29,584 nucleotides of DNA from Chara braunii (GCA_003427395.1 BFEA01000319.1:1176023-1205606), one strand, 5' to 3'; numbered from the stretch's first letter, positions 17,285 to 29,302 are shown. Program-made: numbers and translations. The notes: generated from the sequence alone by a model not told the origin.

Positions 17285-17824
17285 TTGAAAGCAAGAAAGT
17301 GTCCCGAAAGCAGCATTGCACCAATATTACGCCAATGGAGAATCGAAACACTGAAACCGAATGTCAATGAGAGCTTACTCTCGCCCCCACCAACATACGT
17401 ATCCAGGCCCTCTCTCCCTACTTGGCGCTCGGCACCCAGGCTATTTCCTACACAACTATTTCCTGCCTACGAATTGACAATGCAACTGTTGACGTCAGCA
17501 GCCATCGAAGTACTTGAAGATGTCGACCAATGCAGACCATCGCCAATACCAGGTATGCGCGCTGACATCATCATCCTCATCTTTCCTACTCTCTCCCTGT
17601 CCTTGTCTGCCTCCCACATCTTCTCCCTCATGCACGAAGACCACCACCAGCTCCACTGGCTGTCCAAGCCAAGCCCTGACTATGTAGGGCTGGCTATGGC
17701 ACTGCCCTCAGCAGCGCCCTGCCTTCTTCCAGCGCCCGCTGTTGCACTTTTCCCAGTTGGGTCACTTCGGGCGATCGGAAAGCCAACAGGCTGTCACGTA
17801 GGATTTAGATGTCGATTGCAATAA
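17285..17824 (+). CDS. Doubtful ORF, 179 codons
   Basis: An unrecognised open frame rich in Pro, Ser and Leu, with a hydrophobic stretch (residues about 92-114). It ends at a TAA overlapping AATAAA; two further AATAAA words follow (17828 and 17838). Those could be polyadenylation signals, but the AT-rich context makes them likely by chance. No family is recognised; it may be fortuitous. Confidence 0.2.
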   Translation: MKARKCPESSIAPILRQWRIETLKPNVNESLLSPPPTYVSRPSLPTWRSAPRLFPTQLFPAYELTMQLLTSAAIEVLEDVDQCRPSPIPGMRADIIILIFPTLSLSLSASHIFSLMHEDHHQLHWLSKPSPDYVGLAMALPSAAPCLLPAPAVALFPVGSLRAIGKPTGCHVGFRCRLQ

Positions 17825-18421
17825 ATGAATAAATTTAAATAAAGTAAGTCCCTTCTTGTTTTGTGCGTCCGACTTCAAGCGAGACCCTTCAATTGCGGTC
17901 TTCGCCGGTCCTCGGTCTTAGGAATCTTTTATTTTGATTCAGAACAACAAAGATCATAGAAGTAGTAATCGTGAAAATTTTGGTGTGCCATGCATGTATC
18001 AATTTTGCCAACCTATTAATTTCGAGAACTGTGATAAGGTCATCAAAAAACACAATCATCAATTAGAGTCAATGCAAATGAAGCAGGACTGATTGACTCG
18101 AGACATAAACAAAGTAATTAAAGGAAAAGTGAGAACTCGTAATAATATCAGAAAGTACAGATGAGTAGGCATGACCAGCTTTTGTCAGGGGTCCTCACTT
18201 ATCCCTCTAGAGCCCCATATTCAATCTTTCATTTGGCTGAGCGTCTTTTGTGCCTCGAGCCACGCCTATGTACTTCCTAAGATTGTGGCCTCTATATATA
18301 GAGCCACCTAAAGCCTGCAAGCTCTGAACACTTCCATCAAAGACCCATGACATGAAAGTCAACCATAGTACAAAATTCCTCCCACAATGTAGGGAGATAT
18401 TGCTGCGAGAAAATCCCTCAC
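17825..18421 (-). other. Possible intron downstream of the 18.4-18.9 kb exon
   Basis: On the minus strand this follows the GTGAGG donor at 18421. It has many stops in all frames and no evident next exon. A CTCTATATATAGAG palindrome lies near 18292-18305. Confidence 0.3.
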
Positions 18422-18939
18422 CTGAGATGCCGAAACCCAGATGGTTCGGTCATTGCCTCGTAATCAATCTCTGTTGGAGAGACGTACCTCTTGGCTAAGT
18501 CAACCAGATCACCCCAGCAAGTGCCATTTGTAAGAAGGAAGGGTACCGGAGGCTTGGGATAGTCAGTGTAGAGCTTGGGTCCGAAGCTACGGATCAACTT
18601 TTTTTTACTCTCATCAAGCTTTTTTTTCTTCTCCTCAAGATATTTCGTTGCTGAGATCCAGATCGAATCAAAGTGCTCGTGGGCTTCCTCACCCTTCTTT
18701 ACGTAGTGCCTTAGATCATAGATGGTATCTGCTGCGAAATTGGTGAGAACACCGAAGATTGATAGATCTCCTTGTTTGAAACCGATTGCATTGATATACC
18801 GGTACCGGAAAGCATCCTTGGAAGCGACCTTGTTGAGATTGGTCAGGACAACCTCCGAGACTCATGTGCTGATGCGGGTGCTGAAAATGACTCCGTGTCT
18901 TCTGACGAGGGCATTGTCTGATTGGTATTGATCTATGTG
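18422..18939 (-). CDS. Candidate exon of an unrecognised protein gene
   Basis: On the minus strand one frame is open for about 172 codons, apart from one TGA at 18862-18864. The product has normal protein composition, including NKVASKDAFRYRYINAIGF, SIFGVLTNFAADTIYDLRHY, a Lys/Glu-rich likely coiled coil (KYLEEKKKKLDESKKKL) and LLTNGTCWGDLVDLAKRY. The frame ends at CTCAG followed by GTGAGG, a near-consensus 5' splice site in phase 2, just before a TGA. The internal TGA fits a CGA codon changed at CpG. No family is recognised. The upstream boundary is unknown; in-frame TGA 18940-18942 limits it. It could be an exon of a cellular gene or of an unknown element. Confidence 0.4.
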
Positions 18940-18942
18940 TCA

Positions 18943-21900
18943 AAAGACCATGACTGAATGCTGATTGATCTTGACTGAAACTTTAAGGCATCTCGGATGA
19001 TTAGGTGTTTGCTGGGACAATAGTTCATTGAACTCTGATCACTTGGTTGCGGAATGTTGAGGGAACTGCTGGTTGCTGAGTAGTATTAGCTAATTGAAAT
19101 GCTGGTGGGGTTTTCGGAATAAGGACCTGGGCACACTCGCGCTCACCTCCTGAGGTCTGCCCTGGCCTGCTCCACCGTCTCTAGAAATGAGCTAGTGCTG
19201 TGCAACTTGCCGTTACAGCCATAAAATATAGTACATATTCGATATACCTTTCCTCTCTGACCATCCGGACCGTGTATTCCCTCCGAGCCTGTCTATGTGA
19301 GTTCATGTCTCGACATGCCTCTTCTTCCCATCCTTCTTCCCTGTCTCTATTTGATCTGTTTTTCACCGCTAGGACTTCGTCATCCCTCATGATTCCTCCA
19401 CATCTAAAGATTAAGGCTATAACTCTCCGACTCAAAGACGTTAATATTAATTTAGAACATTTAATAGATGTAGGTTACTTCCTCGTAGACCGTGTGTCGC
19501 ACCGAGCTCTGGCAAAACCGATTGTCTCCTGATAGTACTGGACGTTCACCCCCTTGTATGATTTTGAATGATGCAGCATAATCTATCTCTGGTTCACCCC
19601 GCTTGTCTGAATCCCCTTACTATCGAGCATCTCAAGTAAGACACCCTCTTTTTCTTTTCTTTCCAGTGGCTTCCCTGTTCTCCCTTCCAACTCAACATCT
19701 CTTTTCACCGTTTGGTTTACTTGGAACCGAGTGTCCTCCACAACTTGTCTTCCCACCCTTCGACTCTGTCTCTGCCCAGGATGTAAGTTATTGTTAGTGT
19801 GCTTTTGACCCTCGCTACCTTCCCCTCCTCTATAGCGACTTCTCTGCGAAACTCTCGATTGACAACAACCTGGTGAGTATGCAAGGAGGAGGGTCCACGC
19901 GAATATAGAGCAGTTTGATTTTGTCATCAGTGGTAGACTGTTAGCGTTGGCTAGCAGTGGATCATGTTAGCCAGTCTACTATTGGTACCCTTGGCTGCGA
20001 CCTGAGACACAAGGAAATGATCGGCCTACCATAAAGGCGCACGGCAAACAACCCGAGATTCTAGTTTGGTTATGAAGCTATCTGCCGTGCTCTTGAACTC
20101 CTGGGGCTTAAGGCCGGTAGCTTCGCTTATTAAGGCAAGCTTCGGTTTGATGCCCGATGGATCTCTCATAACAACCCTCGTCCAGGTATTAATCGAGATT
20201 CCTAGTGATACCCCTTTAATAGTAACCCCTGACCCAGTAACTAGTAGTCCTCTTGAGGAATAGAGCACGAGGTACTATTCATAGTCAACCACAGTTCAGG
20301 CTTCGTTCAATGCAACCTCGCGGCAAGTTACGTTTGGCCAACACTCGGGAATCTCGAAATACCATGGCTATCTCATGCTCTGTTAGTACTGCAATCAATG
20401 ATTATAGCTCGTCAGACTTGAGCGGAAGTTCCTTGTCCATCAACGTGGTCATAGTGCTTTTGAGTGTAACGCTGGCTATAACTTCTGTTAGTGGGTACCA
20501 CCAGGCACTGCATGCCATAGTCACTGCCCACATACAATATCAACCACTAGTCTCTTCCCTTTTCATTCGACCACCGCGCGGAGACCCCCCTCAGGCAATG
20601 TAGTTAGGACCTCAAGAGCAACATTTCCTGTGACTTTCCTCTTACTCGGTTTGTTCACGCAGTGTCGTTGGTCTCAACTTTTTGCTCACTTTTAACGTAA
20701 GGGTCACGCCTCAATAGTACTCAAGTCAGACTCCCCAAGGTGGGTTCTCGTTCTCATACGATGCACTGCGCTGCCCAAAGAGTATACAGTTCTGTAGATC
20801 CGATCATTTCGAGCTTCAACCGGTTTTCTTTTCTTTTTATGCTCAATCTAAATGAGGCTCTGGGAAAGGTTTTTGGTCCCCGACTAAGTCTGAAGCCAAT
20901 TCCTTACGCAATACTCTACAAGCTCATCGCTCAGTCTTGGTTCATCCACCAAGCAGAGGGGGATGCCTCTTGGGTATAACTTTCTTTTAGCCGGCCTATG
21001 GCCAGACCTCGCTCTCTCAGTAGCCAAGATCGTCACAATATATTTTGATTAGAGCATTTTCAAATTGTGATCAGACTTAGAGCATACTAAATGCGAGATT
21101 GACTCTTTGGCGTCTGGTGACTCAATCAAGTAGTCTTACACTGAGCGATCTGATTGATGACCTGGTCATGGTCCGCTTGATCGAAAACACATCCATTACT
21201 TTGTGTGTCTTCCTTTGGGACTACAATGAAGACTCAGGCAAAAAGTTGGAGTCCCTCATTTAACCCCTAGTTCGAGACCGTCAATCCCCATCAAGCAAGA
21301 GTTTGGCAAGGAGGTAGACTATTTTTCTCACGGCAACCTTTCGCCTTTCCATCTACTGAGCCATATAGCAAGAGAATAAAGAAGGATGATCTGAAGAAAT
21401 GGAGCCAGATCTCTGACAATATTTTTTTCTTATTAGCCAATACGCTTACAGTTCGTCTATTGCCATCTCGAGAGGACGACCCTTTCCCATTTCATTCGTA
21501 ATTCATCCAACCATGTTCAAAACACGAAAATCGAGGTGACTGAGGACAGATAACAGATAGCAGGTGCAAGAGAAAAGCACAGTAGCGAACACGTTACATC
21601 AATGAAGTCTGATGCAGTGCTCAGCAGACGATAAGCAAAATGGCAGTGTAACCTCATTTACATCATCAACGAGAAACGGATAAACCCTGCATGCAGGCCT
21701 CGACAAACTCCCTGGGTGCACATTTGCGTCACGAGTACCCTCGTAATCGAGCACCCCTTTACCGATGACCGAACCGATCTCCAGTCATTCTGCCTGAGGG
21801 AATTAGGAACTAACGAGCGGTGCCAATCTTTGGTTTCATATCCGTCATCAGTTGGTGTTTTAGTAGCCTACCCTTGTCTGACTCTCTTCGCTCGTTAGCA

Positions 21901-22755
21901 TACTACACGCTAAGACTCCTCTCTTCTTTAGCCATTACATAGATTATTAGTCTTTCCATTTCGACTCGTAGTGACTCAAATAGCAAAAGGCAGGGATACA
22001 CGTCACAATCTGCAAGAACGTCTATAGCATTGCTCTTTCAATCGCTTACCGCACTTCTATCTGTCCACACGTACTCCGTATCACCGTGAGCCAAACCCGG
22101 GCACGTACGTACGTGAAAAGGTCAACCAAAGGGCTTCTACCCATCACATTCTCCTTGAGCCGTACACACATGCAGACAGAATCCAACCGTCTTCTGTTTG
22201 TGAGTGCCACCGCACATAATTCATGCACCTCCTCTCAGTTACCCATACCACGGGAAAGGTGGGCAACATGAGTAACACAACGGAGTCAATGATACGGACG
22301 ACGAGGCTGAGTTGACGTCAACAATGAGTCTACGAGTGAATGCCTCAAGCAGACTTCCCTTCTCTCCCTTGCGCGTTCTTCTTACACTCGCATGCACACA
22401 CCACTCCGCCAGTCTCTTCACACTTATGTCCCGCGTAGGCAATGGATAATACGGTGTCCTTCTAATCACGTGTAGACTGCACAAGGTCCGCAATAGAAAG
22501 ACTCTCTGTCTCCTCACTTGGAGAGACTATGATGTTTACAGTGAGTCCGTGCACGAGGGGGCGTGTCCTGGTTATACTGAACATAGGACATTAAGTGACA
22601 GCCAACACGCGGCATGCTGTCTCAAGACGTCAACAAACAAACAAAAAAAGGAAGAAGAGACCGTTTCGAGCACGCGTGACCCCCCTTCAGGTCCCTCTCT
22701 CTCTCTCTGGATACTCCTTTTCTCCCTCTCTAAACCGTAGCCGCTTATCTCTCTT
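18943..22755. other. No identified gene; scattered short ORFs
   Basis: Balanced base composition with short open frames on both strands. The more protein-like ones are minus 19583-19927 (Arg/Glu/Gln-rich, 114 codons), minus 20026-20268 (80 codons) and plus 20740-20979 (79 codons). None has a recognisable motif, and neighbouring frames do not join into one protein. This may be an old element or exons of an unknown gene. Confidence 0.35.
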
Positions 22756-23025
22756 TCAGAGGCCTATCAACACATGTTGGCCCGTGAGTCTGTCCCCTCT
22801 CTCGTTCTTGAATGTGATTGTCAAGCGCATCACTGTCACTACCTTCCCCGCGCACGACGCCTGCTCAGGGTGAATAACGTCCACCATGACCCGTACCTGT
22901 CTCTCTCCCGTCCATGCGAGCAATAGCCAGTGCCCTGTCACACTGGTCACACATACTCCCTCCTTGAACAAGTCATGAGCGGGGTCTGATCTCTGTAAAT
23001 GCTCCATCCCCGCTAATCTCTGCAA
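22756..23025 (-). CDS. Weak candidate exon or ORF, about 90 codons
   Basis: The minus-strand frame contains VCVTSVTGHWLLLAWTGERQ and VVTVMRLTITFKNERGD, with the alternating pattern of beta strands. A possible acceptor (TTGCAG) begins the open part, and a possible donor (CAGGTACGG) lies inside it. The family is not recognised. It could be fortuitous. Confidence 0.22.
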   Translation of the reverse strand: MQRLAGMEHLQRSDPAHDLFKEGVCVTSVTGHWLLLAWTGERQVRVMVDVIHPEQASCAGKVVTVMRLTITFKNERGDRLTGQHVLIGL

Positions 23026-23705
23026 GGCAACGGACGACGACGCAGACTACACCCATCGGCGCACGACAACACACTCCTGTCGCCCGAGGGTCAACCGATA
23101 AGTGACAGAGGGCGTACACCTAAGTGGATGACATCATCATTAATGTCCAGATATGGACATTCGAAGGAGATGACAACCGCCACAGGGGTAGACTCTGGCC
23201 ACTACAGGCTGAGCGAAGAGCTCATGTGTGGGTGAGTAAGTCACTCACAGCCCCAACTTTGCAGTGTCACCTTGATCAAGGCCGCTAATCTCGCCAAACT
23301 GGTCTGATCGTCGCCACCGCTTATCCACTGTTCTCTTCGCGGGGTAACCCCCGAGGCATCTTCCGCAGGCTCGCCTGCTCAATGATCCCACTCTCTCACG
23401 AACTCGATGTGTAGGATCTCCCGTCTCCTAAGGGCGAGTCAACATCCCCTTTGATGCGCTGCACGAGTCACAGGTAGGTGATGACCATCTCTCGTGTCCG
23501 AGCTCTCGCATGAGTGGCTGACGTCAGCTGTTACTCGCGCTTAGCACGCTTCTCGGTCGCCTGACTTCCCTCTCTCTCCGATGGTCGCCTGCCTTGCCGT
23601 AACTGCCCAATACCCTTAGTCATGTCTTCGTTGCGAGTTGGCCTCCGGGCCGCTCTCCACAGGCTCAGCCGGCGGGTGGTCTCGCTTCCATTGGTCCAAC
23701 CTGTG
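23026..23705. other. No recognised gene
   Basis: CT-rich on the plus strand. After the stop at 23706 the minus-strand ORF above continues open for about 30 more codons, then stops. Confidence 0.4.
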
Positions 23706-24170
23706 CTAGGACTGGGTCTCCGCATCCAGGTCACTGGCCTCACTCTCGGCCTCAGTGTCCCGGCCCAGGTGTTCCTGCTCTCGCTCTGTAGTATCTGTAG
23801 AAGTCTCCGCCTCCAGGTAAGAGACGGTCACCCTCACTTTATCCATGACCCCGTCCCTTTTGCACCTTCTCTCGGCCCGGTCCTTGGCCTCCGTGATGGC
23901 CGCCTGCAACCCCTGGTCTGCTCTCATCTCCTCCTCTTTCCCCCCTTCTACATTTATCTTCAGCCTCGCCTCCTGGTTGCAATGGCTGTAGTCCAAAATG
24001 GTCGTCACCATAGGCCCATCTCCGGACATTCGCTCCCACCTCCAAAGGAACTGGAGGTATCTTGGCCTATACCCGTATAGCCCATTGCTGCGCACCATAA
24101 CTGAGCCCCTCTCGATTGGAACGTATATGATACCAGGCCGCAGACTCCGAGATAACCCGGACTTTGACAC
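23706..24170 (-). CDS. Hypothetical ORF with acidic C-terminus
   Basis: The frame opens at 24170; the first ATG is 24098-24096, giving 130 residues. It contains GLYGYRPRYLQFLWRWERM, then a charged helical part, then an acidic Glu/Asp/Thr/Ser tail (LEAETSTDTTEREQEHLG...). It ends at TAG 23708-23706. The opposite strand is also open (23622-24080), but that frame is Leu/Pro/Arg-rich, as expected of an antisense shadow. No family is recognised; it could be a gag-like fragment or an exon. There is no promoter evidence. Confidence 0.3.
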   Translation of the reverse strand: MSKSGLSRSLRPGIIYVPIERGSVMVRSNGLYGYRPRYLQFLWRWERMSGDGPMVTTILDYSHCNQEARLKINVEGGKEEEMRADQGLQAAITEAKDRAERRCKRDGVMDKVRVTVSYLEAETSTDTTEREQEHLGRDTEAESEASDLDAETQS

Positions 24171-26980
24171 TCAGCGCACGAGCAAACAGGTGGACTGTCG
24201 CACACTCACCCTACCACTCAACCCTTCTTCCTTAGTCCACTAGTACTCGGCGTAACGGGGCTGCCTATGCTCGAGTAGCCAAAAACTCGTCTCCCTCACC
24301 CTTTATAGGATCACTGCATACCACGACCTCTCCCGCGCTTTGAATGAGGGATTCAAATACCCTTTCAGATTCTGAAAATTAGGAATTGCATTTCAAAGGT
24401 TAGTTAGGCAGATAAAACGAAGAAAGAAAACGAGAGGCCGAACCTCAACGGTCGCCTTTGGCATGAAGTGACCTGTAGCCTCGACGCGATGGTCCCATAA
24501 CGGGATACCGACAACCACTTTCCTTCCTTCAAAAAAAGACCAGCGGACTACCCCTGATGGTTACCCGTATCCCGTGGTAAGGAGGGGGCTTATGACCTCC
24601 CACAGGGGGTGATAGGGCTCCTACCGAAGCGGCCGCGGGTTGCCCCTCTTTTGGGGTCTATATCGCAACAGACTCAGACCGACCAAACGTGAAAAGTCAG
24701 ACAGTCCAGCACCGCTCACGAGTGATTATAATATCAGCCGTTTGTTCCTCTTCAAAGTGACAGGAGGAGGGAGATAGAATTTCAAACGACAACTAACAAT
24801 AGTTACAAGAGTAATAATAATAATAATAACAATAGCAAGGACAAGAAAGAAAATAAGAAGTAGCGTAGCACTGTCGTGGCCCGACGATGAAAATGATGAT
24901 TCAAGTCGAGGTGCAGATTTGCACGCGACTTCTCTTGCTTTTATTTCCTTTTTTTTCTTTTCTTACTTCCTCCTTGCCTCGAGAGTGATCATAGTTCACT
25001 GTACATGTCCCATAACTCGACTAGAGACTACTCGGCCCGCAGCAGAAAAGACCAAGTCGGTCTCTCTCCCGCCATGTCCGTGGGCGAGCCCGACGGCTAC
25101 CATGGCCATAGGCCGGTAGTGCTCTGCTGTACTATATGCTGTACAGCAGGGCGTCGAGCCTGCGTGGACCAATGGAAAGCCTAGTGGCGCACCCACCCTT
25201 TTGCCATTGCAAGCGCCGACTAGACCGGTCCATTGCAAGTTCGACTTGGCTGAGTCTGCCTGGTACCCCGTGGAGAGCTTGGTACACCACAAAAATTTCT
25301 GGACAGGCGACTGGTACATAGGAAAGGTAGGTGAGTGGGTTTTCATTCGTAAAACGAAGGTATGTGAGCAGGCACCTGGTACGCAATGCGGTACACGGGC
25401 AAATGTCTAACACGCAGCGGAGGGCCGGGACATAGCGCCCTCCGACACCGCGCGCACTGCCTGGCAACTAGCGCTAGCATACAACGCATAACGCACAGCC
25501 CGCGAGCACACGCTCAAGCAGCGCTGCAGCGCTGCTGCATGCACTGCCTAGTGCCCGAATAAGCCCACCAGTGGCGAGCTTTTTCCTTTATGGAAAGTGC
25601 TTGCCCAATTTGCTGTCTGGCTGGGCCTCGTGTGTTTCCAATAGCTTCCGATCGAGCCAAAGTGTCTGCGCCCAGGCCCATTCAGACAGTGGCTTGGGAC
25701 CGAATTGGTTAGGCATGCCCAACCACCCAGGAGTAAATGTGAGGTACTCCCTGCTTCGCCTCTGCTGCTGGAAGAGCCTAGAAGGCTCATGAACTATTTC
25801 TGATTCTCACGAGTAAGAAGGATGTAACCAACTGGCGCATGGCAACTGTTTGGCGCCCACCAAACTTTGCCAAATTTGACGAACTCAGGGCATATTGAAA
25901 TTCAGGGGCCCGCCCGCCTTTACTTAGGGTGGGCTCATGCTTGCTGAAAGGGCCCTACAGGGGCATGCCAAGGAGCCAACGCGTAACAAGGCCTCGTCGA
26001 AGATCCATGCCCACATGGGGTTTACAACGGGCTCTGCTTGGGCCCATCAGCCTGGTCTCATAGCCCTGTTACGATCCTGGTCATTCCCAAAGTGCAAATT
26101 CACAATGAAAGACAATGCCACCCAATTGCGAAAGAAATGAAAGCACTTGCAAAGAGATTGAGACCAAATAAGAGAGAAAGAAGAAGAAGAAGAAGAAGAA
26201 GAAGAAGAAGAAGAAGAAGAAGAAGAAGAAATGTACACCAACAAGACCAATGACAAATCCCCCTTCTCTCTCCACCTTCCTCCTCGTCCTTCACTTCGCC
26301 AATCTTATTCTTCTTCCAATAGTAATAATAACAATGAGTGGACGAACCAGAATCAATATCCGAAGTTCCCTCTTACTGCTGACACAACAACAGGTCCACC
26401 ATAGCCATGGCTTCCCCCTTCTTTCTCCTCTCACATGCCTACCTATGGCGGACTACTAAGGGCTCTGCCCTCCTGTGCAAAGGACAACGCAAAACAGCTA
26501 TGTCGCTGCACTCCTGTCCAAAGGTCAACACAAGCAGCTATGCCGCTGCTCACTAAGCCGCCATGCCTGACTCTGCCTCGAGCTTCCTTGGTGTGACACT
26601 ACCCCAACTGGGGCCTTCCAGATGCAGCGCCCAACAAGGTGATGAAGATGGTGTCCACCATAGCCAGGTAGGTACCTCGCCACTCTCCTCCTTCGCCCCC
26701 CTTCTTCCTCCTCCTCAGGCTGGGCTGCTCGCCATAGCCACGCTGAGCGCCCAATTGCTCTTCTCCTCCAGGCAGCGCTTCCCAAGTCCAGCGCTTGGCT
26801 CCAACAACATGTGGCCAATCCTTGCATACCGCAAATGAGGAGGAGTTGCTTGCTCCTCCTGAAGATATAACGGCGTACTGCCCTCTTGGGCGCTGACTTC
26901 CTAGGCCAAGCGACCTCCCAGCAACCGGTACCTCCTCCCTTTCGGAGGGAAACATCATTGTAGGCTCTGCTCTCGTCCGG
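24171..26980. other. No recognised gene; some simple repeats
   Basis: Contains an AAT/AAC tract near 24813-24836, a perfect 20-base palindrome at 25517-25536, a GAA tract at about 26177-26230 and a stem-loop at about 26838-26860. ORFs here are low-complexity or antisense shadows. Part of it may belong to the long terminal repeat of the Gypsy element to the right. Confidence 0.4.
26177..26230. repeat. GAA trinucleotide microsatellite
   Basis: About 18 uninterrupted GAA units. They produce spurious poly-Arg, poly-Ser or poly-Phe ORFs. Confidence 0.97.
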
Positions 26981-26989
26981 ATAGGCCCT

Positions 26990-27451
26990 AGACTCAGGCT
27001 ACTTGGACTGGTACCGGCCTACCTCTAACCTACCGCTACTGGGCCTCTAAACATGCCAACTTTTGTCTTCTTCTGCTCGGCCTCCAGTACCCGACACTTC
27101 TCCCACTACTTGAGTGGTACCGGCCTACCTGCTACTTGAGTGTTTTCCCACTGCTCTGAGTGTCGCGGGCTTACCCCCGCTACGTGAGTGTTTTTCCCAT
27201 TGCAACCCTCAAAGTCACGGGCACAGGTAAGTACCGGCTCTGTGGGCCCTTTCAACCAACAACTACCCTTGCGGGTCACACACACACTCAACCAACAAGC
27301 ACTGAGATAGGCACGCAAACCAGCAAGCACGCACACACACATACTTAGAAATCACAGCAGAATGCGGGAATCTCAGCAAGGCATTCATTCCAACGGCAAA
27401 TCCAAAATATTTTAGTAGTGTTCTCAGTCTGTGTTTTGGCAGGTCATTACA
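26990..27451 (-). repeat. 3' LTR of the Gypsy element (outer end not resolved)
   Basis: On the minus strand the LTR would start TGTAATGACC at 27451, just after the polypurine tract. Inside, ACTTGAGTGTTTTCCCACTG-like units of about 45-50 bases are repeated (27102-27146 and 27147-27196), and GGTACCGGCCTACC occurs at about 27013 and 27117. The far end and the 5' LTR are not identifiable, so the true length is unknown. Confidence 0.45.
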
Positions 27452-27454
27452 CTA

Positions 27455-27464
27455 CCCCCCTCTC
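27455..27464 (-). other. Polypurine tract of the Gypsy element
   Basis: The minus strand reads GAGAGGGGGG, then TAG and TGTAATGACC. A purine run directly before a TG-starting LTR is the plus-strand priming site of LTR retrotransposons. It lies about 140 bases after the pol remnant ends. Confidence 0.65.
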
Positions 27465-27603
27465 AAGAGCGAGGCCCATTGGAGCGAGTAACTCACTCAA
27501 AGTTGGCACAAAATGCGGCGTAGGCGTAGATTAGAAAGAGAGCTCTGGTATAACCGTGAGGAGTAAGTTTTGCAGACAACTTAGCAGTCTGTCCATCAGC
27601 GAT

Positions 27604-29302
27604 CTATCGTTCATAAGCGTTAACAACACGGGGAGCATTGCTTAGCAACTCTTTTTGGTCGATCCAGTAAAACTCGTTCAAGGGGTGATAGAGGAAGTGA
27701 ACCTTGTACTGTTTGTTCCTCCCTCTTCCTTCATGGGAATTGTCTATTTCGTGGCCACCGTTGGTAGCACGAGGTATCATAGGATCTCGGAAGGGTAGCA
27801 CGAGGTATCATAGGACCTCGGAAGGGAAAATTCTCATCATCAATGTGTGGAAACAATTTGGACCCGTGAAAGACCGGATATGTGCGCAGATGAGGAGGCA
27901 CGTCAATCACATACGAAGGACCAAAATCATCCCCTACCACCTTTAGAACTTGCCAAGGGCCATAGTACAGTGGAAGAAGCTTTCATGATACACCCTCTTC
28001 GTCAGAAAATTCAGACATTTTGACCCAGACATAACTTCCTACTTCGAAGTTCCCTTCTTTGCGCGATTTGTTAGCATGTTTGATCATGGCATGCTGACGC
28101 TTGTTCATTGTTGCGATAGCAGCTTTGAGCAAGCGTGCATCCTTGGCATTGTAGCCAGGCATGCCGGGCGTCAGACCAGGTGACCGTTCGAGGAACGGAT
28201 AGGAGAGAGGATTGCGCAAATGCCAACCATATTGCAGTTGATTCGGTGTCACGCCAGTTGCAGAGTGAATGAAGTTGTTGTACAACCCCTTCACTTTGTG
28301 TAAGTCCTTGTCCCACGTGCTATGATCTGGAACAATTAACGCGTGAAGTAGTTGAATGACAGTCTGGTTGATCTTCGGCCAATCCATTGGCTTCGGGTGT
28401 CGACCAAAAGTCTTGTTGAGTTTAATGTCGTACATCTGAGAAGTTAAGTCCTTCCAATCAACACTAATGAGCTTGGTGTCCCGATCACTCACAAGAGTTT
28501 TCGGGAGTCCATACTGCAGAATGTACTGCTGGTGAAATTGTTCGATCACAAGCTCGGTTGGTGCATGAGGAGGTAGAGGAATCGAATTCCTAAATTTGGA
28601 AAAGCGATCCACAATGATCATGACTTGTGAATGTCCTCCCTCGCTCACCTTCCCCATGTCCGTGAAATCAATAGAGACCGAGTCACCAGGTCCATTAGGA
28701 ATGGGGAGGGTTTCAGCAGGCCATAAGGCTTATGCCTATGGATCTTGGTTCTTTGATAGACTTGACATTCAACAATAAATTTTTGAGTGAATCCCTTCAT
28801 TCCCGACCAATTAAACTGTCGCAAAAAGACTTCCATAAGTCTTCTCAAAGCCGAAGTGTCCACGTCGACCATGTGCCAAATCCAAGAAATGAGTCCGGAG
28901 AGGCGCATGGTTGGGTACACACAAACGATCAAACTTCCAATACCGGCGGAATACAAGACCCTCGCACTCATAAAAATCAGGCTGACTGCTAGGGTCAGCC
29001 TTGAGCTGCTCAAGGATGGGACTAAGGTCCGGATCCTTGGCAGTGTGTTCGACCAGATCCTCCTGCAGTTTCTTTCGGAGGTTATATGAGCTCACAAGAC
29101 AAGTCAAAAACTCCGGATGATGCGACAAAGCATCAACAATACGATTATAACAGCCTTTTTTACGTTTCATTTCAAAATTGTAAACATCAATGTCATGCAA
29201 CCAGCGGATCAGAGTCGGAGACAGATCTGCTTGCGTTTTAATCCACTGCAAGGTCTGATGATCTGAGTAAACCTTGAAGTGACGCTCTTTACTGACGTTT
29301 GG
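27604..29302 (-). pseudogene. Ty3/Gypsy (chromovirus-like) pol remnant
   Basis: On the minus strand, in order: RNase H C-terminus (FKVYSDHQTLQWI, DALSHHPE); integrase zinc finger (LAHGRRGHFGFEKTY then C-x2-Y, the second Cys lost); integrase core with IDF, IIVDRFSKF and LVSDRDTKL; a GPW-type region (YYGPWQVLKV); and a chromodomain-like end (NKQYKVHFLYHPLNEFYWI). Protease, reverse transcriptase and the first part of RNase H are missing. Frames change near 28835 and 28710. Around 28385-28405 the catalytic Glu motif is lost, apparently through small deletions that cancel. TGA 27985-27983 stands where Arg is expected. A 31-bp tandem duplication at 27763-27824 breaks the last part. It cannot be active. 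Confidence 0.9.
27763..27824. repeat. 31-bp tandem duplication in Gypsy pol
   Basis: Units 27763-27793 and 27794-27824 differ at one base. The period is not a multiple of three, so the duplication shifts the frame between the integrase tail and the chromodomain-like end. Confidence 0.95.

Noticed and set aside
26038-26294. Poly-Arg, poly-Ser and poly-Phe ORFs
   Set aside because: Created by the GAA trinucleotide tract.
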